Part shown: piece after piece, positions 25,187 to 34,759 of the stretch | How the letters are laid out: the number at the start of each line of letters is the position of its first letter | Position numbering within the stretch: the stretch's first letter is position 1 | Assembly: GCA_041395445.1 (NCBI GenBank) | Contig: JAWLAO010000002.1 | Location: 124,001-188,000 of the forward strand | Length of the DNA: 64,000 bases | Reading direction: 5' to 3' | Source: Gammaproteobacteria bacterium | GTDB taxonomy: Bacteria; Pseudomonadota; Gammaproteobacteria; Xanthomonadales; Marinicellaceae | The notes under the pieces: generated by a model | Told to the model about the DNA's origin: nothing | What the model saw: the letters and a program-made list of their open reading frames with translations, nothing else | Databases searched by the model: none | Made by a program: the position numbers and the translations under genes

Positions 25187-27208
25187 ATGAAAGAGAATCA
25201 AGTTGATGTGCCTTTGGTTGGTTCTGATAAAAATTTAGCTGAGTTGACAATAAAGGCATTGGTACTCGGAGCTTTGTTGTCAATGGTTTTAGCTGCTGCC
25301 AATGCTTATATTGGATTGTTGGTTGGTTTAACTGTATCGGCTTCAATTCCGGCAGCCGCTGTTTCGATGGGAGTGTTGAGATTATTTAAAAGGTCAACAA
25401 TTCTTGAAAATAATATGGTGCAAACTTCCGCATCAGCCGGTGAGTCACTTGTTGCCGGTATTATTTTCACCATACCGGCACTGGTCATGATGAAAGCATG
25501 GTCAGGTTATGATTATGGTCCAATGGTGGCTATTGCTATTATTGGCGGTGTTTTAGGAGTGGCATTTACTATTCCATTAAGAAAAGCACTCATTGTTGAT
25601 GCCAAGTTGATGTTTCCAGAGGGAGTGGCAACAGCCGAAGTGTTAAAAACCGGTGGTATTGAAACAGATAAGTCTCATAAAAGCCATTCAGAAAATGCAA
25701 CATCCGGATTGGCAACTCTTATGAAAGGAGCGTTGATTGGAGGAGTTGTCAAAATATTGGAATCCGGTGTGGGTTTGTTGTCTGCCGGAGTAGCGACTGT
25801 TAAACCTCTTTTTGCAGGCAAGCTCCTGTTTATGGGTAATATCACTCTTAGCCCGTCATTGTTGGGTGTTGGTTATATCGTTGGTTTAAATATTGCTTTC
25901 CTTATTTTTCTGGGTGGAGCTATCGGTACTTTGCTTGGCGTACCTCTCAATTGGGCATTTAATTCCGATGCAATCATGCTGGCAACCGGAATTGACTCAA
26001 CAAAATCTTTGAGCGACTTAACGTCCGGTGAGTGGGGTCAGATTGCTAATCAGTCGTGGCAGAATTGCCGCAGAATTGGTGTAGGAGCCATGATGATTGG
26101 TGGTTTGTGGTCATTGATTAGTTTGGCTAAACCATTGTGGCAAGGGATTAAATCGAGTATTTCAGCGTATAAATCCAGCTCTGATCATCAAGGTTCAATT
26201 CCAAGAACTGAGTTTGATACGCCAATTCATTTTGTTGGTATTGTAATTTTAATTGCAATAGTGCCTGTTTTTCTGGTTTTCAAAAATGCTTTGGGCGATT
26301 ATCCTAATGCCAATATGATTTCAGTGATTATGACTGTTTTGATGCTTGTTTTTGGCTTTGTCTTTTCTTCTGTTGCCGGATATATGGCAGGTTTGGTTGG
26401 TTCTTCGAACAATCCGATTTCAGGAGTGACGATTGCAACAGTTATTGTCTCTGCCTTGATTTTATTGCAGTTAATGGGGAATGAGGGATTAGCTGCAACA
26501 TTGGGTCCGATTGCTGTTATTTTCCTTGCTGGCTTGATTTGTTCGGCAGCCGCTATTGCCGGTGATAACATGCAAGATTTGAAGTGCGGACATGTCTTGG
26601 GTGCGACGCCCTGGAGACAACAAGTGTTTCAGGTTGTTGGTGTAGCTGCTGCGGCTTTGGTCATTCCTTTTGTTTTGAACATTCTTGATCAGGGCTATGG
26701 AATTGGGAGAGTATCTCCACTAAATTCTGATGCTACACCATTGGCTGCACCGCAGGCTGGTCTCATGCAGGCATTGGCAAGTGGAATCTTTGGTGCGGGA
26801 ATCGAATGGAACTTTATATATATGGGTTTTGCATTAGCTGTCGTTTTGATTGTGCTGGATAAGATTCAAGAAAAAAGAGGTTCAGATTTTCGTTTTCCTG
26901 TTTTAGCGGTTGCCGTTGGCGTTTATTTGCCTCTGGGATTGTCCGTTTTGATATTTGTTGGCGGTATTCTGGCTCATATTCTTAATAAAAAATCCAAATC
27001 TAAATCCAAACACAATTCCACAGGTCTGTTATTGGCTTCGGGTTTGATTACTGGTGAGGCATTGATGGGTGTGCTCGTTGCTGTTGCTGCGGTGAGTTTT
27101 CAGGGGATGGTTCCTATGATGGGGTCATTTGCTGCTGCCGGTTGGCTCGGTGTGCTTGTCACACTAGCGGTTATTTATTATGTTTACAATAAAGTTAGAA
27201 AGAATTAA
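25187..27208 (+). CDS. OPT family oligopeptide transporter
   Basis: 673 residues with about 14-16 hydrophobic segments. The N-terminal 'ELTIKALVLGALLSMVLAAANAYIGL' and 'NNMVQTSASAGESLVAG' segments, and 'MFPEGVATAEVLKTGG', are characteristic of bacterial OPT proteins, which take up small peptides or metal-chelates by proton coupling. The substrate is unknown. The start is supported by AAGGGGAG. Monocistronic: a strong terminator follows. Confidence 0.9.
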   Translation: MKENQVDVPLVGSDKNLAELTIKALVLGALLSMVLAAANAYIGLLVGLTVSASIPAAAVSMGVLRLFKRSTILENNMVQTSASAGESLVAGIIFTIPALVMMKAWSGYDYGPMVAIAIIGGVLGVAFTIPLRKALIVDAKLMFPEGVATAEVLKTGGIETDKSHKSHSENATSGLATLMKGALIGGVVKILESGVGLLSAGVATVKPLFAGKLLFMGNITLSPSLLGVGYIVGLNIAFLIFLGGAIGTLLGVPLNWAFNSDAIMLATGIDSTKSLSDLTSGEWGQIANQSWQNCRRIGVGAMMIGGLWSLISLAKPLWQGIKSSISAYKSSSDHQGSIPRTEFDTPIHFVGIVILIAIVPVFLVFKNALGDYPNANMISVIMTVLMLVFGFVFSSVAGYMAGLVGSSNNPISGVTIATVIVSALILLQLMGNEGLAATLGPIAVIFLAGLICSAAAIAGDNMQDLKCGHVLGATPWRQQVFQVVGVAAAALVIPFVLNILDQGYGIGRVSPLNSDATPLAAPQAGLMQALASGIFGAGIEWNFIYMGFALAVVLIVLDKIQEKRGSDFRFPVLAVAVGVYLPLGLSVLIFVGGILAHILNKKSKSKSKHNSTGLLLASGLITGEALMGVLVAVAAVSFQGMVPMMGSFAAAGWLGVLVTLAVIYYVYNKVRKN

Positions 27209-27233
27209 TTAACTTTTTTATCCCGAAAAGAAG

Positions 27234-27259
27234 CACCGCTTTGAGCGGTGTTTTTTTTT
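27234..27259 (+). terminator. Intrinsic terminator of the OPT gene
   Basis: Stem CACCGCT/AGCGGTG with loop TTG, followed by nine T residues. Confidence 0.9.
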
Positions 27260-27331
27260 GAAAAAAATTTGACCCGGTTTTGTATGTTATTTCGATGGTG
27301 TGAATAAGTCATAATTTTATTGAGGACTATT

Positions 27332-27598
27332 ATGAAATTTAAAAACATAAAAACTAACAACAAACTCCTAATCGCCATTGGTTTGCTCGTTCCAATCAGC
27401 GTTTTAGCGGATTATCAAATCAGAAAGTTTTCTGTTAATAGTGCATCAGGTTCGAGTTACTCAACACGATTTGATGTCTCCGGCAGTGTCGCTCAGGTCG
27501 ATGATAGCAGTATTTTAACAGGAGGAAATTTTCAAATAAATGGTGCCGGTTTCTGGCATCAAAATAACGATTTAATTTTTAAGAATGATTTGGAGTAG
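27332..27598 (+). CDS. Small secreted protein ending in an IF-type C-terminal motif
   Basis: 88 residues, no recognised family. ATG 27332 follows GAGGA with good spacing. It has an N-terminal signal peptide ('NKLLIAIGLLVPISVLA', cleaved before DYQI) and a short mature part with 'GGNFQINGAGFWHQ'. The C-terminus 'NNDLIFKNDLE' resembles 'DNDLIFENGFE' at the end of the beta-helix protein at 14461, suggesting a shared export or surface-retention signal (inference). It lies 10 bases upstream of a larger secreted protein gene and is probably cotranscribed. Confidence 0.6.
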   Translation: MKFKNIKTNNKLLIAIGLLVPISVLADYQIRKFSVNSASGSSYSTRFDVSGSVAQVDDSSILTGGNFQINGAGFWHQNNDLIFKNDLE

Positions 27599-27608
27599 GG
27601 GTTAAAAG

Positions 27609-29063
27609 ATGAAAAAAATTATTTATATATTGATGATGGTTTGTGTGACAGCAAATGCAGTTGAAGTTGGCAGTGGTTTTAGTTATCAAGGTGAGTTGTT
27701 GGATAATGGTTCGCCGGCAAATGATGACTATGACTTTTTGTTCAGAGCTTATGATGCCAGTGAAGGTGGTACTGCCGGAGCTGTTGAACCGACAGTTGAT
27801 CAGGTATCTGTAACCAACGGGTTGTTTTATATAGAGTCAATTGATTTTGGAGATATGCATTTTACCGGTGAAGCGGTGTGGCTGGAAATTAATGTCAGAA
27901 AGACATCTGAAGGAGGTGCTTATACAACGCTTACTACCAGACAAAGAATCAGTGCGGTTCCTTATTCTGTGCAAGCAGAATTTGCCGTAGACGCACTATC
28001 TGCGGCAAATGCAGATAATGCCACGAATGCAAATAATGCAACAAATGCTACAAACGCACAAAATGCTGTTGTAGCTCAATCATTAGCTGCGGGAGCTGCG
28101 AACTCAGGAGACTATCTGAAATTCAATGGTGTAAACTGGGTTCCTGAAGCCTTATCAATCACACCTTCGCCTTGGAGCGAGAATGGTAATGATGTCTATA
28201 TTACCGGCAAAGATATAGGAATTGGCACTGCTTCACCATCTGTTCCACTCCATGTAGATTCCAACAATGGTTTCGAACTGGCGCGATTTGATGGCGGCAA
28301 CCAAATGTTTAATACTTTTTATGAAAATGGCGTTTATCGGGGATATATCGGAAGTTATCAGGATGGAACAATTCCCGGGACTTCATCTAATGATTTTGAA
28401 GTGGGTACAGGTTCCAGTTCAACAGGTTCGATGCATGTTGTGACAAAAGCCACTCCCAGAATAACGGTTAAAGATGATGGGAAAGTTGGAATTGGGCAAA
28501 CATTGCCATCAGCTCGCTTACAGGTTGACGGCGCAAACGGAGAAACAGCAATGCAAGTCAGATCAAATGGAAATACAAGTTTTTCAGTTGAGTCAGACGG
28601 TTCAGTGAATTCCATAGCAGATTTTTATGCTTATCAGGATGCAAATGTTACGGGAAATATTACCGTATATCAGGAAATTAACGCCAAGGGAGATACCAGA
28701 CAGGACTATGGTAACAACGGTATGATTAAATTTTTGGTAAAAGCACGTTGTCGTACGGATAATAACGGAAATCCAAATCCGATATGGCAGATTATCAGCC
28801 AATACAATGCAACGAATACAGCTGGGACAGTAACGATTACAGATTCGACAGAAGGATATCATTGCCAGTTAAGTTTTCCGGTAAATGTCAAAGATCGTTA
28901 TTGGACTGTGAGTCTGGACGATCCGTGGGGTGTAAGAAGTGTTAGTTGTGGAAGTGATCCAGACCCGCTAAAAACAAACATTCTGCATTGTTCTGCTTAT
29001 ACGAATTTTGAAGACTTATCAGCAGAAATAACTGATTTCAGAATAAATGTGATTGTGTATTAA
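27609..29063 (+). CDS. Large secreted protein with Asn/Ala repeat stalk
   Basis: 484 residues with signal peptide ('IIYILMMVCVTANA'). The N-terminal region 'GSGFSYQGELLDNGSPAND' is a beta-rich module I have seen in secreted bacterial proteins of unknown role. Residues of about 130-155 are a low-complexity stalk of 'NADNATNANNATNAT' type; then come repeats of fibre-like form ('GIGTASPSVPLHVDSNNG', 'VGIGQTLPSARLQVDG') seen in phage-tail-fibre-like and surface proteins. The C-terminal domain has several Cys. Probably an exported fibrous surface protein; function unknown. Confidence 0.65.
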   Translation: MKKIIYILMMVCVTANAVEVGSGFSYQGELLDNGSPANDDYDFLFRAYDASEGGTAGAVEPTVDQVSVTNGLFYIESIDFGDMHFTGEAVWLEINVRKTSEGGAYTTLTTRQRISAVPYSVQAEFAVDALSAANADNATNANNATNATNAQNAVVAQSLAAGAANSGDYLKFNGVNWVPEALSITPSPWSENGNDVYITGKDIGIGTASPSVPLHVDSNNGFELARFDGGNQMFNTFYENGVYRGYIGSYQDGTIPGTSSNDFEVGTGSSSTGSMHVVTKATPRITVKDDGKVGIGQTLPSARLQVDGANGETAMQVRSNGNTSFSVESDGSVNSIADFYAYQDANVTGNITVYQEINAKGDTRQDYGNNGMIKFLVKARCRTDNNGNPNPIWQIISQYNATNTAGTVTITDSTEGYHCQLSFPVNVKDRYWTVSLDDPWGVRSVSCGSDPDPLKTNILHCSAYTNFEDLSAEITDFRINVIVY

Positions 29064-29084
29064 GTTTACACAATGGTGTGGTGA

Positions 29085-29120
29085 GAAAGCTCTGATATAA
29101 AATCTTTTATCAGAACTTTC
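29085..29120. terminator. Bidirectional hairpin between secreted-protein gene and cbbR
   Basis: GAAAG-C-TCTGATA / TATCAGA-A-CTTTC, 12 pairs with one internal mismatch and a 10-base AT-rich loop, between convergent genes. It abuts the cbbR stop codon. Confidence 0.6.
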
Positions 29121-30019
29121 TATCTAGCTCTGAAGAGTATTTGGTTGGTTACGAAATCTTTAAATAGCTTTGCTACTGCCGGAAGGTGATAGGATTTTCG
29201 ATTGACAATATACCATTCCTTAATAAGCGGAAAATGCTCGACATCCAATTGGACTAAAGATTGGTTTTTCAGGTTTTCTCTAACAGTATGAATTGAAACC
29301 ACGCCCAGCCCAAGCCCGGCTTCAACACAAAGTTTAATCGACTCATTATTATTGATAGTCATATATTCCTTTAAGTCCAAACCATGTGAGTTGAGCAGAT
29401 TTTTAAAAGCCATTCGTGTTCCTGAGCCTTTTTCGCGGATAACGAAAGTCTCTTTGCTGAGTTCTTTGAGTTTGATATTTCTCTTTTGAGCCAGAGTATG
29501 ATTTTTAGGGGCAATGACAATCAAAGGGTTCTCCTTAATGACATGGAATTCTAAATCCTGATCTAGAGGTGGTTTGCCCATCAGTACAATGTCGGTTGAT
29601 GAGTTTTTTAAGTTGTTGAGCAAGGTGTCTCGGTTGGTGACTTCAAGCCGAATGGTGATTTTTGGATATTTGGTCTTGAATTTTTTTATGGTTTGAACAG
29701 CAAAGTGGCTTAAGGTACTGGCAACTGAAATGTTGAGAGTCCCACGCTTTAAACCTTTGAACTCTTGCATCAGTTCTGAGGCTTCCAATAAATCATTTTT
29801 AATTTTTATACAATATTTTAAGAACTCCTCTCCCGCTTGTGTTAGGGTAATTTTTTTGCCGGTGTGGTGTAAAAGCGGAATATCCACCATGTCTTCTAAT
29901 TGTTTGATTTGCATCGAGACCGCTGGTTGTGTTAAAAATAGTTTTTGGGCGGCTTTAGTGATACTGAGATGTTTTGCAACTTCGATAAAAATATTGATTT
30001 GTCGGAGAGTTATATTCAT
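29120..30019 (-). CDS. cbbR: LysR-type regulator CbbR
   Basis: 299 residues: N-terminal winged HTH ('AAQKLFLTQPAVSMQIKQLE') and a C-terminal periplasmic-binding-like effector domain ('GTLNISVASTLSHFAVQTI'). It is divergent from the form II RuBisCO gene, the standard position of CbbR, which activates cbb operons in response to Calvin-cycle metabolites. The 107-base intergenic region holds a LysR-type box (30029-30043). Assignment as CbbR rests on family and position. Confidence 0.9.
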   Translation of the reverse strand: MNITLRQINIFIEVAKHLSITKAAQKLFLTQPAVSMQIKQLEDMVDIPLLHHTGKKITLTQAGEEFLKYCIKIKNDLLEASELMQEFKGLKRGTLNISVASTLSHFAVQTIKKFKTKYPKITIRLEVTNRDTLLNNLKNSSTDIVLMGKPPLDQDLEFHVIKENPLIVIAPKNHTLAQKRNIKLKELSKETFVIREKGSGTRMAFKNLLNSHGLDLKEYMTINNNESIKLCVEAGLGLGVVSIHTVRENLKNQSLVQLDVEHFPLIKEWYIVNRKSYHLPAVAKLFKDFVTNQILFRAR

Positions 30020-30028
30020 AAAAATATC

Positions 30029-30043
30029 TTATGTTGTTTATAA
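30029..30043. promoter_or_regulatory. Putative CbbR binding site (T-N11-A)
   Basis: TTAT-N7-ATAA, a 15-base LysR-type palindrome in the cbbR-cbbM intergenic region, next to a second palindrome TAACGTTA (30046-30053). These sit about 75-100 bases upstream of the cbbM start, consistent with an activator site. AT-richness makes chance occurrence possible. Confidence 0.4.
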
Positions 30044-30126
30044 AATAACGTTACTTTTATTTATTATATGTTTCATTTACACTATGTGCAACTAAAAAAT
30101 TTCTATAAATAACTGAGGTATTCACT

Positions 30127-31506
30127 ATGGATCAATCAAATCGTTATGCTGATTTATCTTTGAAAGAAGAAGACTTAATCAAAGGGCAAAATCATATTCT
30201 GGTCGCTTATAAAATGCGCCCGGTCGATGGTTACGGTTATCTTGAGGTTGCGGCACACATTGCTGCTGAATCATCAACCGGAACCAATGTTGCTGTTTCT
30301 ACAACTGATGACTTCACCAAAGGTGTGGATGCTTTGGTTTATGAGATTGATGAAGTTGAAGGATTGATGAAAGTTGCTTACCCATTTGATCTGTTCGACA
30401 GAAATGTGACAGATGGGAAGGCGATGGTGGTTTCTTTTTTAACATTGGCAATTGGCAACAACCAAGGTATGGGTGATGTTAAGTATCTGAAAATGCTGGA
30501 TTTCTGGGTTCCTGAAACAAAATTGCATTTGTATGATGGGCCTTCTGTTGATATATCAAATTTATGGAGACTCTTGGGTCGTCCGCGTGAAAATGGCGGA
30601 TATATTGCAGGTACAATTATTAAGCCAAAACTGGGTTTGCGTCCTGAACCCTTTGCAGAAGCTGCTTATCAATTCTGGTTGGGTGGTGATTTTATTAAAA
30701 ATGATGAGCCTCAGGGCAATCAGGTTTTTTGTCCGATGAAAAAAGTGATGCCTCTGGTTGCTGATGCTATGAAAAGAGCGATGGATGATACCGGTGAGGC
30801 GAAGTTGTTTTCAGCCAATATTACAGCGGATGACTATCATGAAATGATACACCGAGCGGATTATATTCTGGAAACTTTTGGTGAGAATGCTCCTTATGTT
30901 GCTTTGTTGGTTGATGGTTATGTTGGTGGACCGGGAATGGTGACAACTGCCAGAAGACAATATCCATCTCAATATTTGCATTATCATCGAGCCGGTCATG
31001 GTGCTGTAACATCACCTTCCTCAAACAGAGGTTATACTGCATTTGTACTGGCCAAACTATCTCGTTTAATGGGAGCATCCGGTATTCATGTCGGCACCAT
31101 GGGCTTTGGTAAATTGGAAGGTGAAAATGATGATAAAATCATTGCTTACATGATTGAAAGAGATGAGTGTCAAGGTCCGTTTTTTTATCAGAAATGGAAT
31201 GGCATGAAGCCAACGACTCCAATTATTTCCGGTGGAATGAACGCATTGAGATTGCCTGGCTTCTTTGAGAATCTGGGACACGGTAACTTAATTAACACTT
31301 CCGGTGGTGGTTCTTACGGACATATTGACTCTCCGGCTGCCGGAGCAACTTCACTCCGTCAGGCGTATGAATGCTGGAAGCAAGGTGCTGATCCGATTGA
31401 ATTCGCTAAAGAGCATAAAGAATTTGCACGCGCCTTTGAGTCTTTCCCTCATGATGCGGATAAATTGTATCCGGGTTGGAGAGAAAAACTCGGTGTTCAT
31501 AAATAA
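30127..31506 (+). CDS. cbbM: Ribulose-1,5-bisphosphate carboxylase/oxygenase, form II
   Basis: Fixes CO2 onto RuBP in the Calvin cycle; form II acts as a dimer or multimer of large subunits only. 459 residues. Catalytic residues fall at R. rubrum numbering: K166 in 'GTIIKPKLGL', carbamylated K191 with D193 and E194 in 'FIKNDEPQ', the histidine in 'YHRAGHGA', and the loop-6 lysine in 'MGFGKLEG'. There is no small subunit gene and no carboxysome gene. ATG 30127 has TGAGGT upstream. A stem-loop follows, then cbbQ and cbbO, the usual activase genes. Confidence 0.98.
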   Translation: MDQSNRYADLSLKEEDLIKGQNHILVAYKMRPVDGYGYLEVAAHIAAESSTGTNVAVSTTDDFTKGVDALVYEIDEVEGLMKVAYPFDLFDRNVTDGKAMVVSFLTLAIGNNQGMGDVKYLKMLDFWVPETKLHLYDGPSVDISNLWRLLGRPRENGGYIAGTIIKPKLGLRPEPFAEAAYQFWLGGDFIKNDEPQGNQVFCPMKKVMPLVADAMKRAMDDTGEAKLFSANITADDYHEMIHRADYILETFGENAPYVALLVDGYVGGPGMVTTARRQYPSQYLHYHRAGHGAVTSPSSNRGYTAFVLAKLSRLMGASGIHVGTMGFGKLEGENDDKIIAYMIERDECQGPFFYQKWNGMKPTTPIISGGMNALRLPGFFENLGHGNLINTSGGGSYGHIDSPAAGATSLRQAYECWKQGADPIEFAKEHKEFARAFESFPHDADKLYPGWREKLGVHK

Positions 31507-31523
31507 CAAAAATAAATATCAAC

Positions 31524-31549
31524 AACTCCCGGTCATCCTGCCGGGAGTT
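31524..31549 (+). terminator. Stem-loop between cbbM and cbbQ
   Basis: Perfect 9-bp stem AACTCCCGG/CCGGGAGTT with an 8-base loop and only a short T run (TTTGCTTTGG). Probably a partial terminator or 3' stabilising hairpin that sets high cbbM relative to cbbQO expression. Confidence 0.6.
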
Positions 31550-31565
31550 TGCTTTGGGGGAAATA

Positions 31566-32366
31566 GTGGATATCTCACAATATAAAATCAATCAAGAACC
31601 CTATTATAAACAAGTCAATAAAGAAGTTGATTTGTATGAAGCGGCTTATGGTGTCAAACTTCCTGTGATGCTGAAAGGTCCTACCGGATGCGGAAAGTCG
31701 CGCTTTGTGGAGTATATGGCATGGAAATTGGACAAACCAATTATTACAGTTTCTTGTAATGAAGACATCACCGCATCTGATTTGGTTGGTCGTTATTTGC
31801 TTGATGCTAACGGCACCAAATGGGTTGACGGTCCATTAACAATGGCTGCCCGATATGGAGCGATTTGCTATCTCGATGAGATTGTCGAAGCTCGTCAAGA
31901 TACAATGGTTGTGATTCATGCTTTAACCGATCACCGCAGAGAGCTTTCTTTGGATAAAAAAGGCGAACTTGTTAAAGCACATCCGGATTTTCAACTGGTG
32001 ATTTCCTACAATCCGGGTTATCAGTCTTTGATGAAAGATTTAAAACAATCGACTAAACAACGATTTTGTGCAATGGACTTTGATTACGCTGATGAACAAA
32101 CCGAGGTTGAAATCGTGATGAAAGAAGGTCAGGTTAAGCAGTCAACGGCAGAAAAGCTCGTACAAATTGCACAAGCAGCCAGAAATTTAAAAGGTCACGG
32201 TTTGGAAGAGGGGATTTCAACTCGTCTGATGGTTTATGCGGCGAAGCTGATTGAACAGGGAATTGAACCACATGAAGCTGCAAAAATGTCAATGGTTAGA
32301 CCAATTACCGATGATGCGGATATCAGAGAAACATTGGATAATGCCATTGATATGATATTTGGCTGA
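31566..32366 (+). CDS. cbbQ: RuBisCO activase AAA+ subunit CbbQ
   Basis: MoxR-family AAA+ ATPase (266 residues) that, with CbbO, removes inhibitory sugar phosphates from RuBisCO. Walker A 'GPTGCGKS' (about 38-45), Walker B 'AICYLDEI', and the family signature 'DITASDLVGRYLLD'. I chose GTG 31566 because GGGGGA lies just upstream; a TTG at 31554 is the alternative. Its end overlaps or touches the cbbO start, so the two are coupled. Confidence 0.95.
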   Translation: MDISQYKINQEPYYKQVNKEVDLYEAAYGVKLPVMLKGPTGCGKSRFVEYMAWKLDKPIITVSCNEDITASDLVGRYLLDANGTKWVDGPLTMAARYGAICYLDEIVEARQDTMVVIHALTDHRRELSLDKKGELVKAHPDFQLVISYNPGYQSLMKDLKQSTKQRFCAMDFDYADEQTEVEIVMKEGQVKQSTAEKLVQIAQAARNLKGHGLEEGISTRLMVYAAKLIEQGIEPHEAAKMSMVRPITDDADIRETLDNAIDMIFG

Positions 32367-32373
32367 AAAAATT

Positions 32374-34644
32374 ATGAGCCCTGAAGATTTCTCAGAATAC
32401 AGGCAAAAATTCACTTGTAAATTTCCACAAGCGATTGATTTTTTTGACGAAAATATCGAAAAAATTACAACAAGATTGACCCAAGAGCAAATTGAACAAT
32501 ATTTCCAAGCAGCTAATTTTTTGTGTTCTTTAGGGCAGGGAGTTGAACCTGTTCTAGCGTTTTTGAAATACTCGCCTGATTTGATTGAAAAGTTGGGAGT
32601 GGATGTCGCTCAAATACTAAAGGATTTTGGTTATAAACTGGCAAGAAGTCCTGATAAGAATGCTTTAGTTCCATTTTTTGAAGCGATGCAAAAAATCTCT
32701 TCACATTTGCAAAAACCGGATGATTTGCAAGAAATCATCGGAATTATGGAAAATTTCATAGAGTCAACACGAACTGTCATTCATGCTCATCAACTGATTC
32801 ACTCCAGCGAAGGTTTGATTCCGCTATTGAAAAATTTGGCTGAAATCATGTCCAAACTGGATATCGAAGGTCTGAAAAATTTTATTGAATACGGAACCAG
32901 AAATTATCGGGATACGCCTGAACAATTAGTGGAATATTTCAGTTTAAAATCACATGATGCCAAAAGCATTATTCTCAGAGAGAGAAAGGGTACAACTTTC
33001 CGGTCTGTGGAAAATAAATTGTATTTGTTTTTGCATAGTCATTGGAATAGCGAATTTGCATTATCAGCTTTTAGTACCGGAATTCATTCAATTATTAATC
33101 CTGAACCGTATTTGGATGAAGAAATGATGGCATTACCTGATGTGTATGATGATACGAGAGGCGAGAATGGTGAATTAATCAGCGGAATTATGCAGTATTA
33201 TGCAACCTTATCTCACTTGGCTGCCCATAGCCTTTGGTCTGAGAAATTAATGGCAGATAACTATGCGCCGCAACTTAGATTGTTTGTTTCTGTATTTGAA
33301 GATGCCAGAGTTGATACGTTGGCAATCAGGAAGTTTCCGGGATTGAAAAAAATCTTTCTCGCATTGCATCCTTTCCCTGAAAAAAATGCTTGTGATGATT
33401 TAAAAGTTTCGACTTTAAGATTCAAAGCCGCTCGATTATCCCGTGCATTGCTGGATAATGACTTTAATCCGGAAGATGAATTGATGAGTGAATTTCGTAA
33501 TCAGTTCAAAGCATTATTATCTGATAACAAACAATCATCAACTGCGGAAATGTCAAAACTGGCAACTGATTACTTCGTCAAATCACGATTGAAATCCGAT
33601 AGTTTACCTGATGTCTATTTTGAAAATACCAAAGTCCATTATCGGGATGATAACCGCCATATTTGGTATCACTATGAAGAGTATGACGAAGCAGATGAAG
33701 TTCCGGCTAATGAATATAAAAACGATTCTGAAATTTTGGATAACGATAGCTTGCCACCTCGATATTATCACGAGTGGGATTATGTGTCTGAAAGTTATCG
33801 ACCGGACTGGAATACCGTTTACGAGCGACTTCATCCATCAGGTGATTCTTCGGTTGTCGAAAGTTTGATGACTAAACATAGTGATTTGGCAAAGAGACTT
33901 AAACGATTGATTGAAATCATGCGACCACAGAACAAAACACGAATTCGCTTTCAGGAAGACGGTGAGGAGTTGGATTTGGATATAGCATTGAGGTCTTTTA
34001 TAGATTTGAAATCAGGTCAAATTCCTGATTTGAGAATAAACAATAGCTATAAACCATTTAACAGAAGTATCGCTGTGATGCTGTTAGTCGATTGCTCGGA
34101 ATCATTGAATGATACAAATCAGGAAACCGGGCAAATTCTTCTGGAATTATCCCAGGAAGCACTGGCAATTACTGCCTGGACAATGGATCAACTTGGAGAT
34201 AATTTTGCAATCGCAGGATTTAGCTCAAACACTCGAAATGAAGTCAGATATCAACACATTAAAGGATTCTCAGAGAATTATGATGAGGTGGTGAAAGCCA
34301 GAATCTCATGCATGGAAGCCGGATATTCAACCCGTATGGGAGCTGCAATGCGACATGCGGCTCATTATTTAAAGAATCAACAAGCAGAAAAAAAACTACT
34401 GTTGGTTTTAACTGATGGTGAGCCTGCCGATGTTGATGCTAAAAATCCGCAGACATTGATTAAAGACGCCAAGAAAACTGTTGAAGAATTGAGAAATGAT
34501 GGAATTTACTCTTATTGCATAACTCTTGATAAAAGAGCTGATGACTATGTTCATGAAATTTTTGAAAATCATTTTACAGTGATTGATAAGGTTGAGAAAC
34601 TTCCGGAGACATTGCCTCGTGTCTTTTTAGAACTGACAAGTTAA
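32374..34644 (+). CDS. cbbO: RuBisCO activase VWA-domain subunit CbbO
   Basis: 756 residues. Adaptor of the CbbQ hexamer that docks on RuBisCO through a C-terminal von Willebrand A domain. The MIDAS motif is visible as 'LLVDCSESLND', with 'TDGEPADVD' further on. The N-terminal half is helical, followed by an acidic, Tyr-rich stretch ('YYHEWDYVSESYRPDW') typical of CbbO/NorD proteins. ATG 32374 was preferred; a TTG at 32359 overlaps cbbQ by 8 bases. Downstream there is a 221-base gap. Confidence 0.94.
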   Translation: MSPEDFSEYRQKFTCKFPQAIDFFDENIEKITTRLTQEQIEQYFQAANFLCSLGQGVEPVLAFLKYSPDLIEKLGVDVAQILKDFGYKLARSPDKNALVPFFEAMQKISSHLQKPDDLQEIIGIMENFIESTRTVIHAHQLIHSSEGLIPLLKNLAEIMSKLDIEGLKNFIEYGTRNYRDTPEQLVEYFSLKSHDAKSIILRERKGTTFRSVENKLYLFLHSHWNSEFALSAFSTGIHSIINPEPYLDEEMMALPDVYDDTRGENGELISGIMQYYATLSHLAAHSLWSEKLMADNYAPQLRLFVSVFEDARVDTLAIRKFPGLKKIFLALHPFPEKNACDDLKVSTLRFKAARLSRALLDNDFNPEDELMSEFRNQFKALLSDNKQSSTAEMSKLATDYFVKSRLKSDSLPDVYFENTKVHYRDDNRHIWYHYEEYDEADEVPANEYKNDSEILDNDSLPPRYYHEWDYVSESYRPDWNTVYERLHPSGDSSVVESLMTKHSDLAKRLKRLIEIMRPQNKTRIRFQEDGEELDLDIALRSFIDLKSGQIPDLRINNSYKPFNRSIAVMLLVDCSESLNDTNQETGQILLELSQEALAITAWTMDQLGDNFAIAGFSSNTRNEVRYQHIKGFSENYDEVVKARISCMEAGYSTRMGAAMRHAAHYLKNQQAEKKLLLVLTDGEPADVDAKNPQTLIKDAKKTVEELRNDGIYSYCITLDKRADDYVHEIFENHFTVIDKVEKLPETLPRVFLELTS

Positions 34645-34759
34645 GGTTTTTTGTAGGAGATTTTCAAAGCAATGGGCTAATTGGCTGTATCAAATGATGA
34701 TTTTAATTGTTTGTAGTTGAATTTGTTTCTGAGCTTGGTAAAATCAATCACAGGTAGAG

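Noticed and set aside
29120..34644. Carboxysome locus
   Set aside because: Only form II RuBisCO, its regulator and CbbQ/CbbO are present; there are no shell proteins, small subunit or carbonic anhydrase genes.
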